From positions 1-16,912 of the forward strand of contig CAZQSU010000069.1 in assembly GCA_964595905.1 (NCBI GenBank): a DNA stretch of 16,912 nucleotides, in the 5' to 3' direction. A program made the translations under genes and the position numbers. The stretch's first letter is position 1, and every line of letters begins with the position of its first letter. Below are positions 1-5,653 of the stretch, piece after piece. The notes beneath the pieces were generated by a model, which did not search any database, was not told the DNA's origin, and saw only the letters and a list, made by a program, of their open reading frames with translations. This DNA comes from JAFDWI01 sp964595905. Lineage in GTDB: Bacteria > Actinomycetota > Acidimicrobiia > Acidimicrobiales > Iamiaceae.

Positions 1-749
1 TCATCATGATCGACGCCGCGAAGCGCGCCTCGGCCAAGCGGATCACCGCGGTGTGTCCCTACTACGGCTACTCCCGTCAGGACCGCAAGGCCGAAGGACG
101 TGAGCCGATCACCGCCAAGCTGGTCGCCGACATGTTGCAGTCCGCCGGCGCCGACCGGGTCGTCAGCGTCGACCTGCACACCGGGCAGATCCAGGGGTTC
201 TTCGACATCCCCGTCGACCACCTCACCGCCATGCCGGTGCTCGAGGACTACATCTCGCGGAACGTACCGAACGACCCGGTCGTGGTCTCTCCCGACGCGG
301 GCGGGGTGAAGGCGGCCAAGCGCTTCAGCGGGCACATCGGTGCGGGTCTGGCGTTCGTCAACAAGTTCCGTCCCAAGGGCAAGGCCAACGAGGTCGTCGC
401 CGCCGACGTGATCGGTGAGGTCGACGGCCGCCACTGCATCCTGCTCGACGACATGATCGACACCGCCGGCACGATCTGCGCCGCGGCAGACATCCTCGTC
501 GAGCACGGAGCGGCCGACGTCTGGGTGATGGCCACGCACGCGGTGCTGAGCCCGCCGGCGATCGACCGGCTCAAGAACGCCGACGCGATCTCCCGGGTCG
601 TGGTGACCGACACGTTGCCCCTGGCGGACGACAAGCGGATCGACAAGCTCGAGGTGCTCTCGGTTGCCGGGTTGGTGGCGAGCGCGATCGACGCGGTGTT
701 CGAGGACACGTCGGTCTCGGAGATCTTCGGCGGCGAAAACCAGAAGTGA
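1..749 (+). CDS. prs: Ribose-phosphate pyrophosphokinase (PRPP synthetase), 5' truncated
   Basis: The open frame enters from the left edge and ends at TGA 747-749; about 70 N-terminal residues are missing. The enzyme transfers pyrophosphate from ATP to ribose 5-phosphate, giving PRPP for purine, pyrimidine, histidine, tryptophan and NAD synthesis in the cytosol. Numbering from the in-frame Met at position 6, the conserved blocks are in order: RQDRK (24-28), the DLHTGQIQGFFDIPVDHLTA block (56-75), SPDAGG (95-100), the flexible loop with RPKGKANE (122-129) and the ribose-phosphate loop LLDDMIDTAGT (146-156). The C-terminus with VSEIF is typical of bacterial class I enzymes. The Met at position 6 is internal, because the family continues upstream. 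prs next to rplY and pth is a common bacterial arrangement. Nothing looks broken in the visible part. Confidence 0.97.
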   Translation, partial: IMIDAAKRASAKRITAVCPYYGYSRQDRKAEGREPITAKLVADMLQSAGADRVVSVDLHTGQIQGFFDIPVDHLTAMPVLEDYISRNVPNDPVVVSPDAGGVKAAKRFSGHIGAGLAFVNKFRPKGKANEVVAADVIGEVDGRHCILLDDMIDTAGTICAAADILVEHGAADVWVMATHAVLSPPAIDRLKNADAISRVVVTDTLPLADDKRIDKLEVLSVAGLVASAIDAVFEDTSVSEIFGGENQK

Positions 750-855
750 CCCCACCCCGCTTCCTCACCCCACGAAAACGAACTCCGGGGCGGATGGAGC
801 GTCGACACCTGCTCATCGCGCTGCATTCAGCAGGCACCAGCCCGATCGGTCGAGA

Positions 856-878
856 GGCGATAGGAAATCGCCGATAGG
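856..878. repeat. Small hairpin and repeated heptamer in the prs-rplY gap
   Basis: GGCGAT (856-861) and ATCGCC (867-872) form a perfect 6-bp stem with a 5-nt AGGAA loop. The heptamer CGATAGG occurs at 858-864 and again at 872-878, overlapping the second arm. No T-run follows, so this is not a textbook intrinsic terminator. It may be a prs 3' end structure or a regulator site. The rest of the 750-1012 gap shows only the rplY promoter and ribosome binding site. Confidence 0.3.
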
Positions 879-924
879 TCGGCGCCGCTCGACCCGGCTC
901 GGTGAGCCGCCGATTGCGGTCGGA

Positions 925-954
925 TTCGTGGCGAAACCGGGACCTTCGTAGAAT
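925..954 (+). promoter_or_regulatory. Probable rplY promoter
   Basis: TAGAAT at 949-954 is a good -10 hexamer. A weak -35, TTCGTG, lies at 925-930 with an 18-nt spacer. Transcription would start near 961, leaving a leader of about 50 nt before the rplY ATG at 1013. The hexamer stands out in otherwise GC-rich sequence, but the -35 is poor, so the call rests mainly on the -10. Confidence 0.5.
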
Positions 955-1012
955 CGACGATCCGTTCCATCCGCTGCGCTCCGGCGCGACTTTCAGAAGT
1001 AGGAGTCACTCC

Positions 1013-1672
1013 ATGGCTGAGGTCACCCTTTCCGTTGCCACGGGCCGCAAGCTCGGCTCCCGCCCATCCAACCGTCTGCGTGCCCAGGGGCAGATCCCCG
1101 GCGTCGTGTACGGACTGGGTACCGACCCGGTGCCCGTGGCGGTCGCCTGGCCCGACCTGCGTGCCGCACTGTCGACCGACGCCGGCATGAACGCGCTGCT
1201 CGACCTGCAGATGGACGGAGAGACCCGCCTCGCCATCGTCAAGGAGATCCAGCGGCACCCGGTGCGCCACACCGTGCACCACGTGGACTTCTCGTTGATC
1301 GACCGTGACACCGAGCTCAGCGTCGAGGTGCCGATCGTCGTCGAGGGTGAGGCGCTGTCGGTGACCCGCGAGAACGGCATCGTCGACCAGATCCTGTTCT
1401 CTCTGACCGTGTGGGCCCGTCCCGAGCACATCCCGAACGAGTTCACCGTCGACATCTCCGAGTTGACCCTCGGCGAGGCGATCCGGGTCGAAGACCTCGC
1501 GTTGCCCGAAGGCGTCACCACCGACATCGATCCCGAAGAGCCGGTCGTGGTCACCTCGATGACCCGCGTCGAGGCGGAAGAGGAACCCGAAGAGGGCGAA
1601 GAGGAAGAGGGCGAGGCCGGCGAAGCTGCCGAGGCCGCCGAATCGGGAGGCGACGACGAAGCGGAGTCCTGA
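1013..1672 (+). CDS. rplY: 50S ribosomal protein L25 / general stress protein Ctc
   Basis: A 219-residue protein of the long CTC form of L25, which binds 5S rRNA in the large ribosomal subunit. Residues about 5-95 form the L25 domain, with GRKLGSRPSNRLRAQGQIPGVVYG near the start and HPVRHTVHHVDF at 82-93. Residues about 97-185 form the beta-rich CTC C-terminal domain. Residues 187-219 are a low-complexity Glu/Ala/Gly tail, as often seen in actinobacterial homologues. The ATG at 1013 is chosen because AGGAG (1001-1005) lies 7 nt upstream and the L25 fold begins at MAEVTLSV. The frame is open further upstream, but that part resembles nothing. The gene ends with UGA followed by C at 1670-1673, and pth follows in the +1 frame without an obvious start. 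Confidence 0.95.
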   Translation: MAEVTLSVATGRKLGSRPSNRLRAQGQIPGVVYGLGTDPVPVAVAWPDLRAALSTDAGMNALLDLQMDGETRLAIVKEIQRHPVRHTVHHVDFSLIDRDTELSVEVPIVVEGEALSVTRENGIVDQILFSLTVWARPEHIPNEFTVDISELTLGEAIRVEDLALPEGVTTDIDPEEPVVVTSMTRVEAEEEPEEGEEEEGEAGEAAEAAESGGDDEAES

Positions 1673-2258
1673 CCGTCGGGGAACCCCCGCGGACTGGCTC
1701 TTCGTCGGGCTGGGCAATCCGGGCGACCGGTACGCCCACACCCGCCACAACGTCGGCGCCGACGTGGTCGCACGGGTTGCGGCACGCCACGACGACAAGT
1801 TGCGGTCGTCGAAGCAGCAGGCCTTCGTGGCCGAGATCCGCATCGGCGACGCGCGGGTCGCCTTGGCGTTTCCCCAGACCTACATGAACGACTCGGGCCG
1901 ATCGGTGCAGTTGCTGACCAAGCGCCACGGCGTCGACGATCCTGCCAGGCTGGTCGTCGTCCACGACGAACTCGACCTGCCCACGGGCCGGGTGAAGCTC
2001 AAACAGGGCGGTGGTCTGGCGGGCCACAACGGTCTCAAGTCGATCGAGGCCCACCTGGGCACCCGCGACTTCCGTCGGATCAGGATCGGGGTCGGCAAAC
2101 CTCCCGGGCAGATGGCCGGCGCCGACTACGTGCTCCGTCGCCCCTCCAAGACCGACCAGACCGAACTCGACATCGCGATCGAAACCGCGGCCGACGCCGT
2201 CGAGTCCATCGTCAGCGACAGCTTCGACGCCACCATGAACCGCGTCAACACCCGCTGA
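1671..2258 (+). CDS. pth: Peptidyl-tRNA hydrolase, start codon unresolved
   Basis: Pth cleaves the ester bond of peptidyl-tRNAs released from stalled ribosomes and recycles tRNA. The frame reads DWLFVGLGNPG from 1692, with the conserved Asn of GLGNP, then TRHNVG with the catalytic His at 1746-1748. FPQTYMN, HDELDLP and GGGLAGHNGLKS follow, and the stop is TGA 2256-2258. This is a full catalytic set at the usual length of about 190 residues. The first in-frame ATG/GTG/TTG is GTG 1764, which would delete the catalytic His and the GLGNP motif, so it is not the true start. The frame is open back to a stop at 1560-1562, and the only non-standard candidate before the motif is CTG 1626, inside rplY. 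The listed start (1671) is where this frame takes over from the rplY stop. Explanations are a CTG start, a +1 shift at the rplY UGA, or a one-base sequence error near the GGGGAACCCCC run at 1678-1688. Confidence 0.85.
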   Translation, partial: DRRGTPADWLFVGLGNPGDRYAHTRHNVGADVVARVAARHDDKLRSSKQQAFVAEIRIGDARVALAFPQTYMNDSGRSVQLLTKRHGVDDPARLVVVHDELDLPTGRVKLKQGGGLAGHNGLKSIEAHLGTRDFRRIRIGVGKPPGQMAGADYVLRRPSKTDQTELDIAIETAADAVESIVSDSFDATMNRVNTR

Positions 2259-2363
2259 GGAGTTCAGAGGTCAAACGATTGTCGGTGGGTGGCCCGAGTC
2301 GAGCGCAGCCGTCGGAGCAAAATCTCATCATTCACAACGGGCACTCCTGGCACAGTTGCGGTC

Positions 2364-3146
2364 ATGGATGACCTCGACCCGGGCGTCAAGCTCCCGATCT
2401 TCTACGGCGGCAAGGATGAGTCAGGACGCCTGCTCGTCAAGGAAGGGCGCGTCGAATATCTCCGCACGCAGGAAATCCTGCGGCACGCGCTTGTGCCCGG
2501 CTCGCGGATTCTCGATGTGGGAGGAGCCGATGGTGTCCACGCATCCTGGCTTCAACAGGACGGTTTCGAGGTGGAGGTCGTCGACATCGTTCCGTTGCAT
2601 GTCGAGCGTGCACGTAAGCGGGGTTTGCGAGCAACTCTCGGCGACGCGCGCGAGCTTGGCTACGACGACGCCAGCTTCGACGCCGTCCTGTTACTCGGCC
2701 CGCTCTACCACCTGATCGACGCGGTAGACCGATCCAGGGCACTGGCCGAAGCTCACCGGGTCGTGAAGCCGCACGGTGTGGTCGCGGCCGCGGCGATCAC
2801 GAGAATCGCGGTGGCGCTCGACTATCTGAGGAGAGGACACCTCGTTGGCAGCGAAGCTCAGAAGGAGGCAGCTCGGATAGCCGCGACCGGCCATGACCAT
2901 GCCGCGATGGGTGCGGAGATCTTCTATTTTCACACGGTCGCCGAGTTGCGGAACGAGATGGAGGCCGCTCGGTTCTCGGACGTCGAGATCCGGGGAGTCG
3001 AAGGCCCGGCTTGGCCACTGATCGATCGCGCCTGTCCACCCGATGATCCGATCATCGCCCAGGTCGTCGACATCGCGGCCATGGCAGACGGCGATGACTC
3101 CCTGACCGGTGCGAGCGCGCACCTGATCGGTATCGCCCGGGCATAG
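2364..3146 (+). CDS. Class I SAM-dependent methyltransferase, substrate unknown
   Basis: A 260-residue Rossmann-fold methyltransferase. Motif I ILDVGGADGVHA is at 49-60. An acidic residue ending the second strand (VVDIVP, D74) should contact the SAM ribose. GDA at 93-95 and FDAVLLLGPLYHL at 105-117 form the post-I and motif IV region, and EAHRVVKPHGVV at 129-140 is the usual helix-strand after motif IV. The C-terminal part, about residues 145-225, is probably the substrate lid. The ATG at 2364 is preferred over GTG 2289 because the extra 25 residues look unrelated to the fold. No strong ribosome binding site is visible at either. The 105-nt gap from pth and its accessory neighbours suggest an independently acquired gene. 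The sequence alone does not reveal the methyl acceptor. Confidence 0.85.
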   Translation: MDDLDPGVKLPIFYGGKDESGRLLVKEGRVEYLRTQEILRHALVPGSRILDVGGADGVHASWLQQDGFEVEVVDIVPLHVERARKRGLRATLGDARELGYDDASFDAVLLLGPLYHLIDAVDRSRALAEAHRVVKPHGVVAAAAITRIAVALDYLRRGHLVGSEAQKEAARIAATGHDHAAMGAEIFYFHTVAELRNEMEAARFSDVEIRGVEGPAWPLIDRACPPDDPIIAQVVDIAAMADGDDSLTGASAHLIGIARA

Positions 3147-3176
3147 CAGCGCGGCCGTGGCAGGTCGTCAGTGTGT

Positions 3177-3204
3177 TTCCAATTGTCAACAGCGGCGCTA
3201 CGGT
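3177..3204 (+). promoter_or_regulatory. Possible promoter of the HicA-like/HTH gene pair
   Basis: TACGGT (3199-3204) fits the actinobacterial -10 pattern TANNNT, and TTTCCA (3177-3182) 16 nt upstream is a partial -35. Transcription would begin around 3211-3214, almost at the ATG (3216) of the toxin-like gene, so the message would have little or no leader. No clear Shine-Dalgarno lies before that ATG, which agrees with this reading. Confidence 0.35.
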
Positions 3205-3215
3205 GGATCGATGAG

Positions 3216-3446
3216 ATGGCTCGTCGGCGCCATCGAAAGAAGGAGGTCGAAGACGCTTTGCAGTACGCCGAACGTCACGGCTGGAACGTGACCGGCACCA
3301 GCGCGGGTCACCGCTGGGGCGTGGCAACGTGCCCCGGAGATTGCACGCCGCCGACGTCGATCTGGTCGACGCCTCGAGTACCTGCCGATCATGCCCGCCG
3401 CATTCGGCGCAACGTCGACTGTTGTCCCCACACCGGAGGCGAATGA
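3216..3446 (+). CDS. HicA-like small basic protein, probable toxin of a two-gene module
   Basis: A 76-residue basic protein beginning MARRRHRKKEVEDAL. The pattern is an amphipathic helix (KKEVEDALQYAERHGW), a turn with a conserved-looking SAGHRWG, two short strands with CPGDC and SIWSTPR, and a C-terminal basic helix (DHARRIRRNVDCC). The helix-Gly-Trp ... G-H ... strand-strand-helix order resembles the dsRBD-like fold of HicA mRNA interferases, whose catalytic His sits in an equivalent G-[ST]-H turn. The resemblance is by pattern, not by close identity. I chose ATG 3216 over GTG 3171 because the family-like sequence starts there and a -10 element precedes it. The stop TGA (3444-3446) overlaps the ATG of the next gene, which indicates translational coupling. 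Its biochemical activity is inferred, not shown. Confidence 0.6.
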   Translation: MARRRHRKKEVEDALQYAERHGWNVTGTSAGHRWGVATCPGDCTPPTSIWSTPRVPADHARRIRRNVDCCPHTGGE

Positions 3447-3970
3447 TGGATCGCTACGGCTTCACGCTGATCATCGATGGTGACGCCGGCACCGACGAAC
3501 GCATCAACGCCTTGTTCGACGCGGGATGTGACGACGCGACGTTTGCCCACGGCCCGACGATCTCCTATGGCGACTTCGACCGTGACGCCGAGAACCTTCT
3601 CGAGGCACTGCTGTCGGCAATCGACGCCGTGGAATCCGTGGAGGGGCTCGTCGTGCGGCGGGTCGACGAGGAGGACCTGGTCACGGTGACCGAGATGGCA
3701 GCACGTCTCGGCCGGAGCCGGCAGTCCATGAACCAGATCATCACCGGCGAACGTGGGGACGGGACCTTCCCCCAGCCACTCGGCCGGACCAGAGGACACG
3801 CTCGGGTGTGGTCGTGGCTCGACGTCGCCTCATGGGCAGGAGTGGAGGCCGACCTGGAAACCGGTACGACCCTGTCAGCGGTCAATGGTGCGCTGGCACT
3901 CCGTCGGGCACGACGAATGCTCGACGAAAAGGCGCTGCGGCGTCTGGTGGAGATGGCGACTGCGGCGTGA
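3443..3970 (+). CDS. HTH-containing antitoxin-like partner of the HicA-like protein
   Basis: A 175-residue acidic protein in two parts. Residues 4-78 form an alpha/beta domain: a YGFTLIIDGD strand, a helix with LFDAGCDDATF, an ISYGDFDRDA strand, an EALLSAIDAVESV helix and a final LVVRRV strand. Residues 79-133 form a MerR/AlpA-like winged helix-turn-helix (VTVTEMAARLGRSRQSMNQIITGER ... WSWLDVASWAG). A helical tail follows. It starts in the ATGA overlap with the upstream toxin-like gene. A strong GGAGG (3435-3439) serves either ATG 3443 or ATG 3446; the second has the better spacing of 6 nt. The arrangement fits an antitoxin that neutralises the small protein through its N-terminal domain and represses the operon through the HTH. 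It could also be a plain transcription regulator. Function is inferred from architecture and coupling. Confidence 0.6.
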   Translation: MMDRYGFTLIIDGDAGTDERINALFDAGCDDATFAHGPTISYGDFDRDAENLLEALLSAIDAVESVEGLVVRRVDEEDLVTVTEMAARLGRSRQSMNQIITGERGDGTFPQPLGRTRGHARVWSWLDVASWAGVEADLETGTTLSAVNGALALRRARRMLDEKALRRLVEMATAA

Positions 3971-3991
3971 ATCCTGGAGCCCTTTCGACCA

Positions 3992-4111
3992 GGCACTCGA
4001 GTGGCGTTTCCGTCGTGGCCGGTCATCATCCACGCCGAGCCGGACCTGCCAACCGGCCAGGTGAAGCGCAAGTCCGCGGGCGGCCTGGCCGGCCGCCATG
4101 ACAAGTCATGA
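3992..4111 (+). pseudogene. Decayed internal fragment of a second peptidyl-tRNA hydrolase gene
   Basis: The + frame reads GTRVAFP (3992-4012), then, after SWP, VIIHAEPDLPTGQVKRK and AGGLAGRHDKS, ending at TGA 4109-4111. In the intact pth upstream the corresponding parts are RVALAFP and VVVHDELDLPTGRVKLK plus GGGLAGHNGLKS. I count 18 identical residues of about 29 in the second block. The 10-mer TGGCGTTTCC is shared at 1864-1873 and 4002-4011, in the same codon phase. About 26 residues between the blocks, including the FPQTYMN motif remainder, are deleted. The catalytic Asp of HDELDL is Ala here and the GHNG Asn is lost, so it cannot be an active enzyme. The 5' and 3' ends of pth are absent. 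It overlaps the start of the acetyltransferase gene. Confidence 0.65.
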
Positions 4112-4550
4112 TTTCGCAGACGACGCGATCCAGATTCGGGTCGCCGATCGGCGTGACACCTCGTTCCTTGCAGACAACGACGACCACGTCCGACCCGACG
4201 TGTTGGCCGACCTGCTCGACGCGGGTCGGGTGTCCGTCGCTCATGCCGGAGAACGTTCCGTCGGGTGGCTGCGCTGGAATCTGTTCTGGGACGAGATTCC
4301 CTTCATGAACCTGCTCTTCGTGCTGGCGGCCGATCGGCGGCGCGGCATCGGAACCCGGCTCGTGGCCGCTTGGGAGACTGCCGTTCGGGTCGACGGTCAC
4401 CGCATGGTGATGACGTCGACCCGTGCGGATGAGGACGCCCAGCACTTCTACCGGAAGCACGGTTGGGTGGACTGCGGTTCGTTGCTGTTGCCCGGCGAAC
4501 CCTCCGAGATCTTCCTCCGGAAGGACCTCGATGCAGCGATTCAGGAATGA
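4098..4550 (+). CDS. GNAT-family N-acetyltransferase
   Basis: A 150-residue GCN5-related acetyltransferase covering the whole fold. Motif A is at 72-92 (LLFVLAADRRRGIGTRLVAAW) with the R-R-G-I-G pyrophosphate-binding loop for acetyl-CoA. Motif B, AQHFYRKHGW, is at 114-123, and the last strand carries LRKDL. The preceding GWLRWNLFWDEIPFM (56-70) is the central sheet. ATG 4098 gives a normal length. It lies inside the decayed pth fragment, so the start could instead be further in, but the next Met is too late. No convincing ribosome binding site precedes it. The substrate is not predictable. Close relatives often have aminoglycoside-like or small-amine acceptors, but nothing here supports a specific one. 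Confidence 0.85.
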   Translation: MTSHDFADDAIQIRVADRRDTSFLADNDDHVRPDVLADLLDAGRVSVAHAGERSVGWLRWNLFWDEIPFMNLLFVLAADRRRGIGTRLVAAWETAVRVDGHRMVMTSTRADEDAQHFYRKHGWVDCGSLLLPGEPSEIFLRKDLDAAIQE

Positions 4551-4602
4551 CGGACGTCAACCGGACCCTCGTGGAACGGCAGCCGATGGAGCGACATTCC
4601 GG

Positions 4603-4645
4603 TTGCTCGCGACCGGGAAGTTCAATAGAGTAGGTACGTACCTAC
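4603..4645 (+). promoter_or_regulatory. Promoter and 16-bp palindromic operator of the Phd/PIN operon
   Basis: TTGCTC (4603-4608), a 17-nt spacer and TAGAGT (4626-4631) form a good sigma-70-type promoter. The perfect palindrome GTAGGTACGTACCTAC at 4630-4645 covers the end of the -10 and the predicted start site near 4638. Phd/YefM antitoxins repress their own operons by binding palindromes placed this way, so this is the likely autoregulatory operator. The antitoxin ATG follows at 4663 with GAGGAGG at 4648-4654. Confidence 0.7.
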
Positions 4646-4662
4646 CTGAGGAGGGCCGTGCG

Positions 4663-4902
4663 ATGACGACCATGTCGGCCCGGGAATTCAATCGAGATGT
4701 CAGCGCGGCGAAGCGTGCCGCCAAGAAGGGCCCGGTGACGATCACCGACCGCGGCAGGCCGGCGTACGTCCTCCTTTCGATCGAGGACTACCGAGATCGG
4801 GACGTACGGGGGGCATCGCTGCTCGAAAGCCTGCAAATGGACGAGGACGTGGACTTCGAACCGATGATCCTGCGCGACCGTCCTCGCGCGGCCGAGTTTT
4901 GA
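4663..4902 (+). CDS. Phd/YefM-family antitoxin
   Basis: A 79-residue antitoxin starting MTTMSAREFNRDVSAAKRAAK. The N-terminal about 50 residues show the Phd/YefM pattern: S-A-R-E-F-N, then GPVTITDRGRPAYVLLSIEDY, which forms the dimeric DNA-binding sheet and helices. The acidic C-terminal stretch (about 55-79, with MDEDVDFEP) is the flexible part expected to wrap the toxin. ATG 4663 has GAGGAGG 8 nt upstream; ATG 4672 is a weaker alternative. It should neutralise the PIN toxin encoded by the next gene, with which it overlaps by TTGA, and repress the operon through the palindrome at 4630-4645. Confidence 0.85.
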   Translation: MTTMSAREFNRDVSAAKRAAKKGPVTITDRGRPAYVLLSIEDYRDRDVRGASLLESLQMDEDVDFEPMILRDRPRAAEF

Positions 4903-5333
4903 CGTACCTGCTCGACACCAACGTCGTCAGCGAGCTGCGGAAGACTCCGGGTCGGATCGACCCGAACGTTGCGGCGTGGGGAGCATCACTCGAGGTGACG
5001 CAACAGTTCCTGAGCGTGGTCACGTTGTTCGAACTCGAGCTCGGAATCCTCCTGATCGAGCGACGCGACGTCGACTCTGGACGCGTCCTGCGCCGGTGGT
5101 TCGACGAAACCGTGTTGGGCGTGTTCGCCCGTCGCACGTTCGACGTCGACGGAGAGATCGCACGTACCGCTGCGCACTTCCACGTTCCCGATCCGAGGCC
5201 CGACAGGGACGCGTTCATCGCTGCGACCGCCGTGGTCCACGGACTCACCGTCGCGACGCGCAACACCGCAGACTTCGAGCCCATGGGGGTACCGGTGTTC
5301 GATCCGTGGCACATTCGAAACCCGGATCGCTGA
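4899..5333 (+). CDS. PIN-domain ribonuclease toxin (VapC/FitB type)
   Basis: A 144-residue PIN-domain protein. The acidic residues that bind Mg2+ in these ribonucleases are all present: D6 in LLDTNVVSEL, E45 in LFELELGI, D104 in DRDAFIAATA and D125 in RNTADF. The C-terminal GVPVFDPW is typical of the FitB-like subgroup. The TTG start at 4899 overlaps the antitoxin stop by 4 nt (TTGA), a strong sign of coupling. No later start keeps the first catalytic Asp. Together with the upstream Phd-like antitoxin it forms a type II toxin-antitoxin operon. VapC toxins cleave tRNA or rRNA; the actual target cannot be read from sequence. Confidence 0.88.
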   Translation: MTYLLDTNVVSELRKTPGRIDPNVAAWGASLEVTQQFLSVVTLFELELGILLIERRDVDSGRVLRRWFDETVLGVFARRTFDVDGEIARTAAHFHVPDPRPDRDAFIAATAVVHGLTVATRNTADFEPMGVPVFDPWHIRNPDR

Positions 5334-5419
5334 CCGAGCGAGACACTCGACGGATCATGAGTCACAGGTGACAAGGGAGAACCGCGGAGTGGTCCCCCTC
5401 GTTTGATCGGACTGGAAAG

Positions 5420-5491
5420 CGCCCTCGGCAGGACTCGAACCTGCGCACACGGCTCCGGAGGCCGATGCTCTATCCGCTGAGCTACGAGGGC
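5420..5491 (-). tRNA. tRNA-Arg (anticodon CCG)
   Basis: The reverse complement folds as a complete tRNA. It has a 7-bp acceptor stem GCCCTCG/CGAGGGC, a D arm GCTC-AGCGGATA-GAGC, an anticodon stem TCGGC/GCCGT with one U-U mismatch at its outer end, and anticodon loop CTCCGGA (anticodon CCG, reading CGG). The variable loop is 4 nt and the T arm is GCAGG-TTCGAGT-CCTGC. The discriminator base is G (complement of 5420), and the 3' CCA is not encoded. It is the only confident minus-strand gene and lies divergent to argS. Confidence 0.95.
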
Positions 5492-5502
5492 TGGGATTGC
5501 AC

Positions 5503-5508
5503 AGCGTA
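5503..5508 (-). promoter_or_regulatory. Probable -10 element of tRNA-Arg
   Basis: On the minus strand TGC-TACGCT is an extended -10 (TGn plus TANNNT) with its hexamer at 5508-5503. It lies 11 nt before the 5' end of the mature tRNA at 5491, giving a short 5' leader for RNase P. No good -35 is visible. Confidence 0.4.
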
Positions 5509-5653
5509 GCAGCGGGACGGTTTTGGTCCTTTGCCCGGATTCGGTACTGCGACGCCAGGCGCGGTGAGGAATGGAGTCGTCGGGCTCCGGGGTGAACCGC
5601 GAAGATGGGACGCCCGTCGCGTGGTGCGGTCGGGAGTGAGGAGCTCTGCTGCC

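Noticed and set aside
1764..2258. GTG 1764 as the start of pth
   Set aside because: It would remove the GLGNP motif and the catalytic His of TRHN, which are plainly encoded in frame just upstream.
3183..3204. TTGTCA (3183-3188) paired with TACGGT as promoter of the HicA-like gene
   Set aside because: The spacer would be only 10 nt, too short for a sigma-70 promoter; TTTCCA at 16 nt is a better, though weak, match.
3992..4111. pth fragment as an attachment-site duplication left by an integrating element
   Set aside because: It is an internal, diverged and partly deleted part of pth rather than an exact copy of its 3' end, and no integrase is present.
5531..5653. TTG 5531 as start of argS
   Set aside because: The added 41 residues do not resemble the ArgRS N-terminal domain, which begins at GTG 5654 with GAGGAG upstream.
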